Assembly: GCA_019423565.1 (NCBI GenBank)
Contig: JAHZBE010000005.1
Span: 1-64,000, forward strand
Reading direction: 5' to 3'
DNA from: a bacterium
GTDB lineage: Bacteria > Bacillota_I > Bacilli_A > RF39 > UBA660
Length of the DNA: 64,000 nucleotides
The notes beneath the pieces were generated by a model, which ran no database searches, was not told the DNA's origin, and saw only the letters and a program-made list of their open reading frames with translations. Position numbers and translations under genes: made by a program. Each line of letters opens with the position of its first letter. Positions within the stretch are counted from its first letter, which is position 1. Below, in pieces: positions 7,479-15,326 of the stretch.

Positions 7479-8669
7479 TTATTTTTCAAATTTTTCTATT
7501 TTTTTTATATTTAAACCTGTCACTAATATTGACAATGTAAGTAATATCATAATTATATTTAAAACAATTTGATTTCCACTTATACCAGCTAATAAGAGCA
7601 TTAAATATCCTACAATTCTACCACAATTTAATATTCCTTCTCTAATAGCAAAAAATTCACTCTGATTATTTTTATCTACAATAGAACTATCTGATATATT
7701 AAATAATCTTATTTCTCTTGTTAATGTAAGTAATGATGTAAAAATAACATAACAAACATTATAAATTATAACAGTAATATTATTTTTATAAATAAGTAAT
7801 AATAAAACCGATAAAACAGGAACAATACTTGATATATTTATAATTTTTTTATCATCTTTGTATTTATAAAATTTTCCATATAAATGAACACACAATATTG
7901 ATAGTAATGTTGTAATTGATGTAATTATTCCAAGATTTAAATTTGTTTTAAATGAATTAAATATTAATATTGTCATTAATACTTCTAAAGCTCCATCACT
8001 TACGTTCATACCAATAAAAAATTCTACGATAGACATTTTTCTTATTTGTTCATTGTTTTTTAACTTCTTCCATGTGTTTTTTAAATTAAAACTTGATAGA
8101 TTGTTATCTTTTTCTGGTATTAGCAAAAATGAAAGAACTATTTGAATCATAGATATAAATAAAATAATGATTGCAGTTAATTCATAATTAGTAGCAGTTA
8201 TTATTGAGCCCAACAATATAGGACATAATACACCAATAATTGATGTAACTATTTTAGATTTTACTGTATATTCAGTTCTATAATCATTATCAATTTTATT
8301 AATTACAAATAAATTATATGGAAACCAATATACACTAGATGATATGCCATATAAAATTGATATTAATGCTAAATGATTTATTATATTTTCTTTTAAAATA
8401 ATAATTGCTAAAATATAAAAGAAATTTAATATTACACCAATTCTAAACATTCCTATTCTAAATTTATTCTTTATTATACTTGCTACTATAAAGCTACCAA
8501 TAGCAAGTAGTATATATGAAAATATATAATATATAGATAAATCAACAATACTTTCTTGTGAAGTTTTAATAAAATAAGCAGTTAAAAATGGTCCTAAAAA
8601 TAATACCATAATTTTTTTCATTGCATTTATTGCAATAATTATATTTCCTTCTAATTTTTTATTTTTCAT
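7479..8669 (-). CDS. MFS-type membrane transporter (element 2 cargo)
   Basis: A protein of about 396 residues with some 11-12 hydrophobic segments spread along its length, typical of the major facilitator superfamily. Short charged loops such as IKNKFRIGMFRIG and EKDNNLSS lie between segments. The substrate cannot be told. ATG at 8669 is preferred over an upstream GTG because AGGTGG precedes it. It begins right after the HAD gene stop, so the two form an operon. The pair lies at the far end of element 2, away from the transfer genes, and looks like cargo: perhaps import or export of a compound whose phosphorylated form the HAD enzyme handles. Confidence 0.75.
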   Translation of the reverse strand: MKNKKLEGNIIIAINAMKKIMVLFLGPFLTAYFIKTSQESIVDLSIYYIFSYILLAIGSFIVASIIKNKFRIGMFRIGVILNFFYILAIIILKENIINHLALISILYGISSSVYWFPYNLFVINKIDNDYRTEYTVKSKIVTSIIGVLCPILLGSIITATNYELTAIIILFISMIQIVLSFLLIPEKDNNLSSFNLKNTWKKLKNNEQIRKMSIVEFFIGMNVSDGALEVLMTILIFNSFKTNLNLGIITSITTLLSILCVHLYGKFYKYKDDKKIINISSIVPVLSVLLLLIYKNNITVIIYNVCYVIFTSLLTLTREIRLFNISDSSIVDKNNQSEFFAIREGILNCGRIVGYLMLLLAGISGNQIVLNIIMILLTLSILVTGLNIKKIEKFEK

Positions 8670-8678
8670 GACTACCAC

Positions 8679-9395
8679 CTATATTATTTCATCTATTAAA
8701 TTAGAAACACTTTCATATTCCTTTATAGCCACTTGCTTTAATTCATTAACTGATTCTCTCATTGCATATCCATTAAAATCTTTAATCATTTCTATATCAC
8801 TATAACCATCACCAATTGTATAGACATTTTCCTGTAATATATTTAATCTCTCTATCAATAAATTTATGGCATTTGATTTATTTGTTTTATTTGAAATTAT
8901 TTCTAATGAATTTTCAGTAACATAATAAGAATTAACATCGTTAGAATACTTATTATTTATTATTTCATTAATAGTCATTGCCTCTTCTTTAGTATTATAT
9001 TTAACATTTATCTTTGTTAAATCATTATGTTCGAAATCAACTCTACTTTCTAATTTACTACAACAAAAACTTTTTATTGATTTTTCTAATTGCAAATCTT
9101 CTTTAATATTATTTATAATATTATCATTTATAGAAAAATTTGCAAAAACATTATTGTTTTTATCTAACATTGTTGCACCATGATTAATAATTACATAATC
9201 ATAATCAAAATTATACATATTGACTTTATTATGAAAATCAAAATAACTTCTACCTGTTGCAATAACAAATATATTACCTTCTTTTCTAAATCTATCTACT
9301 GCTTCTTTATTGATTTCTATATCTTCATCATTTAAATAGAATGTTTGATCATAATCACTAACTAGAATCTTTTTATTTGTATTCACTTTAAGCAC
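8679..9395 (-). CDS. HAD-superfamily phosphatase, Cof type
   Basis: A 238-residue hydrolase that would remove phosphate from small molecules in the cytoplasm. It shows motif I (SDYDQTFYL, nucleophile and general acid Asp, about residues 13-21), a second motif Thr in IVATGRS, and the C-terminal GDGYSDIEMI with metal-binding Asp residues, as in Cof/YcsE-type enzymes. The start is GTG at 9395 with AAAGGTT upstream. It is cotranscribed with the MFS transporter. It lies on element 2 just past a relaxase gene remnant, which suggests that this cargo was already present when the DUF3800 cassette arrived. Confidence 0.8.
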   Translation of the reverse strand: MLKVNTNKKILVSDYDQTFYLNDEDIEINKEAVDRFRKEGNIFVIATGRSYFDFHNKVNMYNFDYDYVIINHGATMLDKNNNVFANFSINDNIINNIKEDLQLEKSIKSFCCSKLESRVDFEHNDLTKINVKYNTKEEAMTINEIINNKYSNDVNSYYVTENSLEIISNKTNKSNAINLLIERLNILQENVYTIGDGYSDIEMIKDFNGYAMRESVNELKQVAIKEYESVSNLIDEII

Positions 9396-9508
9396 AACCT
9401 TTCTTGTTGAATAATTTAAAGTTTAACTTATAATTATTATATCAGAATTTTCTAAATATTGATATGAGTTCATAAAAAAATTAGACATTAAATCTAATTT
9501 CATCTATA

Positions 9509-9590
9509 TTTCAAAATCATCTATATTTTTTTCTTTTTTATTAATATCACTAGTATATTCTTTTTCGTCCATAATACAATTTATAAATAA
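9509..9590 (-). pseudogene. Remnant of a MobV relaxase 3' end (last ~28 codons)
   Basis: On the minus strand this piece encodes NLFINCIMDEKEYTSDIN and ends KKEKNIDDFEI before a stop. The intact relaxase at 11161 ends with the same residues with few changes. At base level 9511-9590 is about 89 percent identical to 11168-11250. Similarity stops sharply on the 5' side. The DUF3800 module and the small RNA therefore lie between two copies of the relaxase gene end. Confidence 0.8.
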
Positions 9591-9663
9591 GTTTATATTT
9601 CTTACAATGGCATGAGTAGAGTTTAAAAAAACATAAATTTCCCATATTTTAATATAATATTAA

Positions 9664-9713
9664 TGTAGCAATATAGTCAAATTATTGACTTAACTAGTTA
9701 TTTATGCTACAAT
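9664..9713 (+). promoter_or_regulatory. Promoter with nested operator-like palindromes
   Basis: TTGACT (9685-9690), 17 bases and TACAAT (9708-9713) make a strong plus-strand promoter. Two inverted repeats overlap it: AGTCAA/TTGACT around the -35 box (9675-9690) and TGTAGCA/TGCTACA (9664-9670, 9706-9712) whose right arm covers part of the -10 box. This suggests repressor binding or looping. The protein that would bind is unknown. Confidence 0.7.
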
Positions 9714-9719
9714 TTAATT

Positions 9720-9780
9720 GTTCAACTGCCAATAGTCGCAGCTTGAAAGTCCGTCTCGCTGGTAGCGAGATGGTTTTTTT
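9720..9780 (+). ncRNA. Small RNA of about 60 nt, unknown family
   Basis: A transcript starting near 9720 from the promoter above would run about 60 bases to a strong intrinsic terminator: stem CCGTCTCGC/GCGAGATGG (9751-9772), then seven T. A short CTGC/GCAG pairing (9726-9729, 9739-9742) can form near the 5' end. No ribosome site or reading frame is visible. It faces the convergent gene at 9779-10417, whose stop touches the terminator. Its GC content is well above the surroundings. Promoter, short body and terminator together make a real small RNA likely. Confidence 0.65.
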
Positions 9781-10417
9781 ATGCCTTTTTGTTAATATAT
9801 TCTTGATATTCTAAATCAAATCTTTCTTTAGTATTATTATCAAAAATTTGATATGCTGTTACAAATTGAAATTTACTTATTTGATTCTTACTTGAATCAG
9901 TATATCTAAATTCAAACATAATAACATAATCTTCTAAATCATCTATATATCTAATTTTTAACATCTTTTTTGTTTTTTTACTTTTTTGTGATTTTTCAGT
10001 TTTTGTCCACCATTTAATCTTACCACTTTGATTATTAAATAAATCCATAGCAATTTTCAAATTATCAATTTTACTCATTCTATATATACAAGGTACTCGA
10101 TTATCTTTTAATTGAATTGATTCATCATCTAAATTACATTTTAATTGACAATTTACTGATGAAATATGATTAATACAAGGAAATACACTAAATTTTAATC
10201 TTTTTTTAAAACTATCAAAATATAAACCATTTTCTTCACCTAAAGAACTAATATGCCAAAAAATTCTAGGCTTTCCATCAAATTCCACATCATTAGTATT
10301 TATTATAATTGGATATTCTGTTCCATTATATTTTAAAGTCCTATTGTTGCAAAAATATTCTTGAAATTTGTTATATGTTTCCAAAACAAAATCATCATAA
10401 TCAAAATTATTTTCCAT
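9779..10417 (-). CDS. Protein of unknown function, partner of the DUF3800 protein
   Basis: A 212-residue soluble protein that I cannot assign. Its N-terminal half has several aromatic beta-strand-like stretches and Cys residues (CINH, CQLKC, CIYR). The middle has a very basic linker (KTEKSQKSKKTKK), followed by KIRYIDDLEDYVIMFEF and FQFVTAYQIF, a strand pattern loosely like small toxin-type ribonuclease folds (weak impression). The gene overlaps the DUF3800 gene end by 11 bases, so they are translationally coupled. It is convergent with the small RNA at 9720-9780. Confidence 0.55.
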   Translation of the reverse strand: MENNFDYDDFVLETYNKFQEYFCNNRTLKYNGTEYPIIINTNDVEFDGKPRIFWHISSLGEENGLYFDSFKKRLKFSVFPCINHISSVNCQLKCNLDDESIQLKDNRVPCIYRMSKIDNLKIAMDLFNNQSGKIKWWTKTEKSQKSKKTKKMLKIRYIDDLEDYVIMFEFRYTDSSKNQISKFQFVTAYQIFDNNTKERFDLEYQEYINKKA

Positions 10418-11108
10418 AATTATCCTTTGGACTCCAAATCAATAAATTAAACTTTGTATCATTCCACTTTGATGTTTCAGAAATATTTGTTTTAGTCATT
10501 AAATATTTTATAATCTCTGTTTTAGCAGGACTAGTAGTTAATCCTCTATGATAGTAAGTTAATGCACCTATTAATAGATCTGTTAATTGTATTAACTCAT
10601 TATTATTTGATGTAATATCCTCAATACTTTTAATTGTTATCATACTAAAATCATATTTACTATTACATATAATTTCTTCTAGTTTACTTAAGTTTTCTTT
10701 TCCTTTCGTATCTCTTTTATCTAAAAACAATCTATAAACATAGCCATAATTTATAATCTTATTGAATAAATAATAATTCATTTTTTCATACCAGTGTCTA
10801 TATTCTTCTTCACCAGATACAACTAATCTATCTTTGTGCAGTGTTATTACTGCCCTAAAATATAAGTTTTTCTCTTCAAATAAATAGTCGATTAAATCCT
10901 TATATAATTGCATTTTTCCTTTAGAAACTTTAGTCCACTTTATTTCATGATCACGACTAAAATTATGTTTCCTTTTGATTGCTCTTATGTTGTACATTAT
11001 TTCTTTTTTATACTCAACAGGACAATATAAGCAACCTATTCCTAAAACATTAGAATTATCTTTTAATAGATGACAACTTTCATCAAAATATACATTTATT
11101 TGTTGCAT
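10407..11108 (-). CDS. DUF3800-family protein (RNase H-like fold)
   Basis: The N-terminus INVYFDESCHL (an early Asp-Glu pair), the following glycine-rich strand (SNVLGIGCLYC) and the late pair LTDLLIGALTY are hallmarks of DUF3800. This family is predicted to have an RNase H-like fold and often sits on phage and mobile DNA. The protein has 233 residues, close to the family norm. It has its own promoter (11129-11157) and an excellent AGGAGG site. With the overlapping partner gene it forms a two-gene module just past the relaxase. A defence or toxin-like role is plausible from context only. Confidence 0.75.
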   Translation of the reverse strand: MQQINVYFDESCHLLKDNSNVLGIGCLYCPVEYKKEIMYNIRAIKRKHNFSRDHEIKWTKVSKGKMQLYKDLIDYLFEEKNLYFRAVITLHKDRLVVSGEEEYRHWYEKMNYYLFNKIINYGYVYRLFLDKRDTKGKENLSKLEEIICNSKYDFSMITIKSIEDITSNNNELIQLTDLLIGALTYYHRGLTTSPAKTEIIKYLMTKTNISETSKWNDTKFNLLIWSPKDNYGK

Positions 11109-11128
11109 ATAAATTCCTCCTCTCTACA

Positions 11129-11157
11129 ATTATATCAAATTAAAAATATATAGTTAA
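11129..11157 (-). promoter_or_regulatory. Promoter of the DUF3800 module
   Basis: TTAACT (11152-11157), 17 bases and TATAAT (11129-11134) on the minus strand lie just after the relaxase stop. The module can therefore be expressed on its own. Confidence 0.65.
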
Positions 11158-11160
11158 TAT

Positions 11161-12501
11161 TTATCGCTCAAAATCATCACGATTTTTTTCTTTTTTATTA
11201 ATAACGCTAGTATATTCTTTTTCATCCATAATTCCATTTATAAATAAATTATCAGCCATTTCTTTATATTTATCGTCCTTATCACCAAATATACCATGTA
11301 TTTTATCATGAATATATTTAACAACTCTTTGAAATTTATTTTTCCAATAATCTATTTTTTCTTTTAAATCTTCTATTTTAGACTTTAAGAATGATATTTC
11401 ATTATCTTTATTTTCTAAATCATATTGTAAATCTTTTATTTCTTCATTTTGTAATCTAACTCTTTTTCTTAAATCTTCAATAGTATTATGATTTTCTTCA
11501 AAATCTTCTTTAATCTTATCTACTGCTAAAGAGTAATTTGTTATTTCTTTAAAGTCATTTGTTGATTTACTCACTTCTTCAATATAATCAATTATCTTGT
11601 CTTTATTTTGATTAGATAAAAGTAAATTCTTGTTTGATAATGGCTGATTCTTTAGATTATTTATAATATCTTTAATTTCCTCTGATTTAGTATTTAAGTC
11701 TTTAGTTTGATTATTTAATTTATTTATTTTTTGTCTTTGCTTATTATAATTCTTTTTTAGTTCATCATAATCAGCCATTTGACTTACTCTATAATCAATA
11801 TTTCTTCCTTTTTGTTTATCTTTTAATACTGCATTTAAACCATATTCTTCATTAAAGACTTGAATACATTTATCTCTCATTTTATCTTGTATTTTAGGCA
11901 AGTTATCTTTGGTAAATACACTACACTTACCAATTTGTTTACTTATACCTGTTTTACAATTTTCTTTAACTGCAATTCCTACTATATGAAGATGAGGAGA
12001 AGATTCATCAAAATGTATAGTTGCATTTGCTACCTTAAAATCAGGAACTAGTTCTTTTAAATATAAAACTTGCTCATCGTAAACTTTAGTCATTTTATAC
12101 ATTTCTTTTTCGTCTTTATCCCACCAATAATCCATATCTCCAAGTTCTATAATAATCTCTACTGCTAGATCGTGTTTTGTATCATTACTAATCTTACTAT
12201 AATATTCTTTTATTTTTCTATCATCTCTAATTTGTTTTGAGTTATATTCTAATCTTGCTTCTTCAAATTCTTGTTTATATAATTCTTTAACATCTTTTAC
12301 AATATCATTTGAACCATATAAAGTTTTTATATTCTCTGGGCTGTTATCATATTGTCTTAGGTTATGATGATTTACTTTTGATAACTGCATAGCATTTTGT
12401 ATAGCATTATTATTATAGTTAGTAGGAGTATTCTTTTGATTTGCTTTTTTAGTTTTATTCTTATCATTTCCAATATGAAACGAGTATGCTAATTCTATCA
12501 T
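11161..12501 (-). CDS. MobV-family relaxase (Mob/Pre), element 2
   Basis: This relaxase would nick the element 2 oriT for mobilization. The N-terminus has the HNLRQYD motif and, near residue 170, HFDESSPHLHIVG, the family metal-binding motif. From about residue 235 the protein is a long coiled coil to its end at KNRDDFER. Start ATG 12501 is chosen because GGAGGTGAAATT precedes it; an upstream frame extension to 12552 runs into the oriT hairpins. It has about 446 residues and is intact, unlike the element 1 copy. The oriT-like region lies directly upstream. Its last ~28 codons are duplicated at 9509-9590. Confidence 0.88.
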   Translation of the reverse strand: MIELAYSFHIGNDKNKTKKANQKNTPTNYNNNAIQNAMQLSKVNHHNLRQYDNSPENIKTLYGSNDIVKDVKELYKQEFEEARLEYNSKQIRDDRKIKEYYSKISNDTKHDLAVEIIIELGDMDYWWDKDEKEMYKMTKVYDEQVLYLKELVPDFKVANATIHFDESSPHLHIVGIAVKENCKTGISKQIGKCSVFTKDNLPKIQDKMRDKCIQVFNEEYGLNAVLKDKQKGRNIDYRVSQMADYDELKKNYNKQRQKINKLNNQTKDLNTKSEEIKDIINNLKNQPLSNKNLLLSNQNKDKIIDYIEEVSKSTNDFKEITNYSLAVDKIKEDFEENHNTIEDLRKRVRLQNEEIKDLQYDLENKDNEISFLKSKIEDLKEKIDYWKNKFQRVVKYIHDKIHGIFGDKDDKYKEMADNLFINGIMDEKEYTSVINKKEKNRDDFER

Positions 12502-12530
12502 AATTTCACCTCCAATTCTATCTTGAAAAG

Positions 12531-12618
12531 GGTATTTTAATACCATTGACAAGATGTATAACTCCCTATATATCTTGTCATACTAACAAGATATGGGAGC
12601 TAAGGTTTAACACCTTAG
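12531..12618 (-). other. Probable oriT of element 2 (overlapping inverted repeats)
   Basis: It has the same design as 2893-3001. A hairpin GGTATT/AATACC lies at 12531-12544. Three arms GACAAGAT (12548-12555), ATCTTGTC (12572-12579) and ACAAGAT (12586-12592) can pair two ways. CTCCC/GGGAG encloses the second pairing, and CTAAGGT/ACCTTAG follows at 12600-12618. Arm sequences differ from element 1 but pairing is kept, so structure is under selection. Confidence 0.6.
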
Positions 12619-12739
12619 AATCCGTTTATCTTATTCAAGTAATAACTAAAACTTCGTAATAGTTATACTTCATAAGATAGAATAAAATGTTATCGCCACT
12701 TTCATTTACTATCGTAAACAAAACGTGCCACACATTTTA
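12619..12739 (-). other. Conserved hairpin-rich region, element 2
   Basis: The counterpart of 3002-3234 but shorter. It contains AAAACTTCGTAATA (12648-12661) inside a TAACTA/TAGTTA hairpin. The hairpin TTTAC/GTAAA (12705-12718) is followed by ACAAAAC. No gene is visible. Confidence 0.45.
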
Positions 12740-14677
12740 TTATGAAGAAATTTCATCTTCTGAATTTTCTTCATCTTCATAGTAAGGAACAGGTTTTGCT
12801 TCTACTAATATAGGTTCCTTACTATATACAACATTACCATCACATTCAGCTGGTATTAATTTAAATACATCATCCTCATTTTCTAGTAATGGTCCATTAT
12901 CTTCTTTAACATATAATACTCCTAGATTATATGTTTCCATTTTCTCATCAGGATCTATTTTTCTATAATCTTCTAATGGAAATACCCTAACAATTGTTTT
13001 CTTATCTTCTAAAAAGTTAAAATAGAATACTTTATCTTTAACACTATAAATTGCTTCATAATAACCAATATCATAGAATTGTCTTAATCTCATTATTTGC
13101 TGTGCCATTTCTTCTTCAGGTAGATATTCACTAAATCTAATCTTTCCGTAGATATTTCCAAATAATGATGGAACATATCTATCATAATAACCCTTGAAAT
13201 ATAAATCATTTGATGTACTTGCGATACTTTCTCTAAATTTGATAAATTCTACATCAGTATAATTTCCATATTTATCAGTCAGTTCTATTTCTTCAATGTA
13301 TTTCATTATAAGTTCGGCTTTTTCTTCTCGGGTATACTCATTCCAAAATTTATTTCTTTGTTTAAATTTATCTGGGTACTTGATAGAATTGATAAAGTCG
13401 ATGTCTCTTTTAACTAAAATATCATTAGGAGTAAATTTTAATTTTTCACATACTTCAGTTTCATTTAATTTAGTTTCTAAATCATTTATAATATCTTCGA
13501 CTTTTTTTCGCTCTTGATTATATTCTTTTAAAGTAAATACTTCATTGATATATGCTTCTCTAATCCTATCAAATTTAGATTTTTGACTCTTTAATTCTTT
13601 TTCTAATTCTTCTTTTGGATTTTCTATCTTTTGTTTTATCATTGGTAAGAAGTATTGATTAACGATAGAATCATATTCAACAATAGAATCCATATATTCA
13701 TCTATTGTTTTTTCTATTTCAGATTCTTTAAAACTAATCTTACAATCATGACAATAATAGTAATAATATGAATTACCATTTTTCTTGGTTGTTGCTTTAC
13801 CACCTAATATTCTTTTACATTTAGGACATTTTAACTTTTGCATAAATAAATAAGTTAAATTTCTTTGAAAACTTCTAGAGTTTTTCTTTTGTTGTACCTG
13901 ACATTCTTCCCAATATTCTTTACTAACTAATGGTTCGACCACATCAAAATAATAAGTAGGTTTCTTCGTTCTTCTACCATGAATAAAATCTCCTTTATAA
14001 ATAGGATTTTCAAGTATATTTAAAATTGTTGAATCTCTCCAATTAGTTTTATCTAATACTTTTTCTTCATTTAAAATATTACTTATCTTTTTATATGATA
14101 GCCCATCATGATACATATTAAATATTCTAATTGCGACATCTTTAGTAGCATAATCAATTACTAATTTCTTATCTTCATGTTTATAACCTAAAGGTGCTTG
14201 ATGCGGAATATGACCAACTTTAATAGCACCTGCTAGCCCTATTTTAGTTCTTTCACTTGTTCTTTCAATTTCTTGTTGTGATACACTTGTAAGTATTCTA
14301 GAAATCATTTTACCATTAGCATTAGTTGTATTTATTTCATCATTAGCACAATCTAAATAAGCATCATTTTCTTCTAAAAATGTAAGTATCTTTTCCCAAT
14401 CTGAAACTGACCTAGTTAGTCTATCTAGTTTTAATACTACAATAGTATTAACTTTTTTATCTCTAACATCTTGCAATAATCTTTCAAATTCAGGTCTATA
14501 ATTACCTGTTTTAGCACTTATTCCTCGTTCTTCATATACATCATATACTTCATAGTTTTTATACTCACACATAGCCCTTAAACGCTTTTCTTGTTCTGGT
14601 AAACTAAATCCCTCACGAGCTTGATCTTCAGTAGATACACGAATATAAAGCCCTGCGACTTTCTTTTCTTCATTCAT
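12740..14677 (-). CDS. Large serine recombinase (element 2 integrase)
   Basis: This would catalyse integration and excision of element 2. It is 645 residues long. The catalytic domain carries Ser15 in YIRVSTEDQA, and LKLDRLTRSV. The recombinase domain is followed by a zinc ribbon (CPKC...CHDC, about 288-320) and a coiled coil (about 350-420). The C-terminal tail is acidic (EDEENSEDEISS). The catalytic half is almost the same as in element 1 while the C-terminal half, which usually sets site choice, has diverged, although both elements use TGGTGC junctions. An intrinsic terminator stands about 20 bases before the start codon. Confidence 0.92.
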   Translation of the reverse strand: MNEEKKVAGLYIRVSTEDQAREGFSLPEQEKRLRAMCEYKNYEVYDVYEERGISAKTGNYRPEFERLLQDVRDKKVNTIVVLKLDRLTRSVSDWEKILTFLEENDAYLDCANDEINTTNANGKMISRILTSVSQQEIERTSERTKIGLAGAIKVGHIPHQAPLGYKHEDKKLVIDYATKDVAIRIFNMYHDGLSYKKISNILNEEKVLDKTNWRDSTILNILENPIYKGDFIHGRRTKKPTYYFDVVEPLVSKEYWEECQVQQKKNSRSFQRNLTYLFMQKLKCPKCKRILGGKATTKKNGNSYYYYYCHDCKISFKESEIEKTIDEYMDSIVEYDSIVNQYFLPMIKQKIENPKEELEKELKSQKSKFDRIREAYINEVFTLKEYNQERKKVEDIINDLETKLNETEVCEKLKFTPNDILVKRDIDFINSIKYPDKFKQRNKFWNEYTREEKAELIMKYIEEIELTDKYGNYTDVEFIKFRESIASTSNDLYFKGYYDRYVPSLFGNIYGKIRFSEYLPEEEMAQQIMRLRQFYDIGYYEAIYSVKDKVFYFNFLEDKKTIVRVFPLEDYRKIDPDEKMETYNLGVLYVKEDNGPLLENEDDVFKLIPAECDGNVVYSKEPILVEAKPVPYYEDEENSEDEISS

Positions 14678-14696
14678 TAAAACTCAACTCCTTTTA

Positions 14697-14751
14697 CAAA
14701 AAAAGAGGAGACAATAGTATTTAATAAAGCCTAAATACTACTGACTCCTCT
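14697..14751 (-). terminator. Terminator/attenuator before recombinase 2
   Basis: A 20-bp stem with two mismatches (arms 14732-14751 and 14704-14723) is followed on the minus strand by TTTTTTT. The 5' arm lies inside the reading frame at 14721-14798, so ribosomes translating it would disrupt the hairpin. The matching structure in element 1 is at 5113-5156. Confidence 0.82.
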
Positions 14752-14798
14752 AATAATTCAATATTATTAATTTTCGATATTTTATGTTTATATTTCAT
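14721..14798 (-). CDS. Leader peptide upstream of recombinase 2 (25 residues)
   Basis: A short frame starting MKYKHKISKINN has an excellent GGAGGT site six bases before its ATG and lies just downstream of the promoter at 14844-14871. It ends inside the terminator loop, so its translation overlaps the 5' arm of the terminator stem. This arrangement suggests control of recombinase expression by translation of the leader. The peptide has no sequence likeness to the 70-residue protein at the same place in element 1. Confidence 0.5.
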   Translation of the reverse strand: MKYKHKISKINNIELLEESVVFRLY

Positions 14799-14843
14799 AG
14801 ATGTACCTCCATTTCTAGAGTATACTTCTCTCATTGGTTATTT

Positions 14844-14891
14844 ATAATATCACTTTTTTTAGATTTGTCAATGCCTTGATTATGGTATAAT
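14844..14891. promoter_or_regulatory. Divergent promoters for the recombinase leader and the plus-strand gene
   Basis: On the minus strand TTGACA (14866-14871), 16 bases and TATTAT (14844-14849) serve the leader and recombinase. On the plus strand TATAAT (14886-14891) serves the gene at 14918, with a -35 overlapping the same TTGTCAA. The two promoters probably compete. Confidence 0.65.
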
Positions 14892-14917
14892 ATTTATTGT
14901 GAGAGGAGAGATTAAAT

Positions 14918-15283
14918 ATGAATTGGAAAACGCAATTGGGTATTTCAATAATCGTTCCTATTATAAATTCCTTTTTAACTTATTTAGCAGCTGTAAAAAA
15001 ATATAAAAATGAAGTCGAGGCAATAAGAATTTCAGCAGATAATGAAATTCAAAAAATAAGAGAAGAATCTGATAAAGAACTAAAAAGGATTCAAAAAGAA
15101 ACTGATGAACAAATTAGATTAAAAATTGCAGAAAGCAATTTATCATCTAAATCAAATGAAGAACAATTAAAGAATGCCGCTGCTTCAAAATTCTTAGATG
15201 AATTTATGAAAGACCCACAAAAATCTGCAGAAAATTTAAAAGCAATGCAAAATATAGCAAAAATGTTTCAAGACAATAAATAG
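14918..15283 (+). CDS. Small membrane-anchored coiled-coil protein (element 2)
   Basis: A 121-residue protein of unknown family. An N-terminal hydrophobic segment (about residues 8-26, ISIIVPIINSFLTYLAAV) is followed by a highly charged coiled coil (about 28-75). A region (about 85-120) rich in Lys, Ala and Met follows, including FLDEFMKDPQKSAENLKAMQ. The GAGAGGAGAG site is strong. It is the only plus-strand gene of the element backbone, divergent from the recombinase and closed by a hairpin terminator. Element 1 has no counterpart; the IS30-like insertion lies in the matching interval. Confidence 0.65.
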   Translation: MNWKTQLGISIIVPIINSFLTYLAAVKKYKNEVEAIRISADNEIQKIREESDKELKRIQKETDEQIRLKIAESNLSSKSNEEQLKNAAASKFLDEFMKDPQKSAENLKAMQNIAKMFQDNK

Positions 15284-15292
15284 TTAAACCAT

Positions 15293-15326
15293 AAACAAGT
15301 TGTATGTATTAACGACTTGTTTTTAT
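15293..15326 (+). terminator. Terminator between convergent genes
   Basis: AAACAAGT/ACTTGTTT stem (15293-15300, 15315-15322) followed by TTTT on the plus strand. The minus-strand stop of the neighbouring small gene lies in the loop, so it may work in both directions. Confidence 0.6.
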
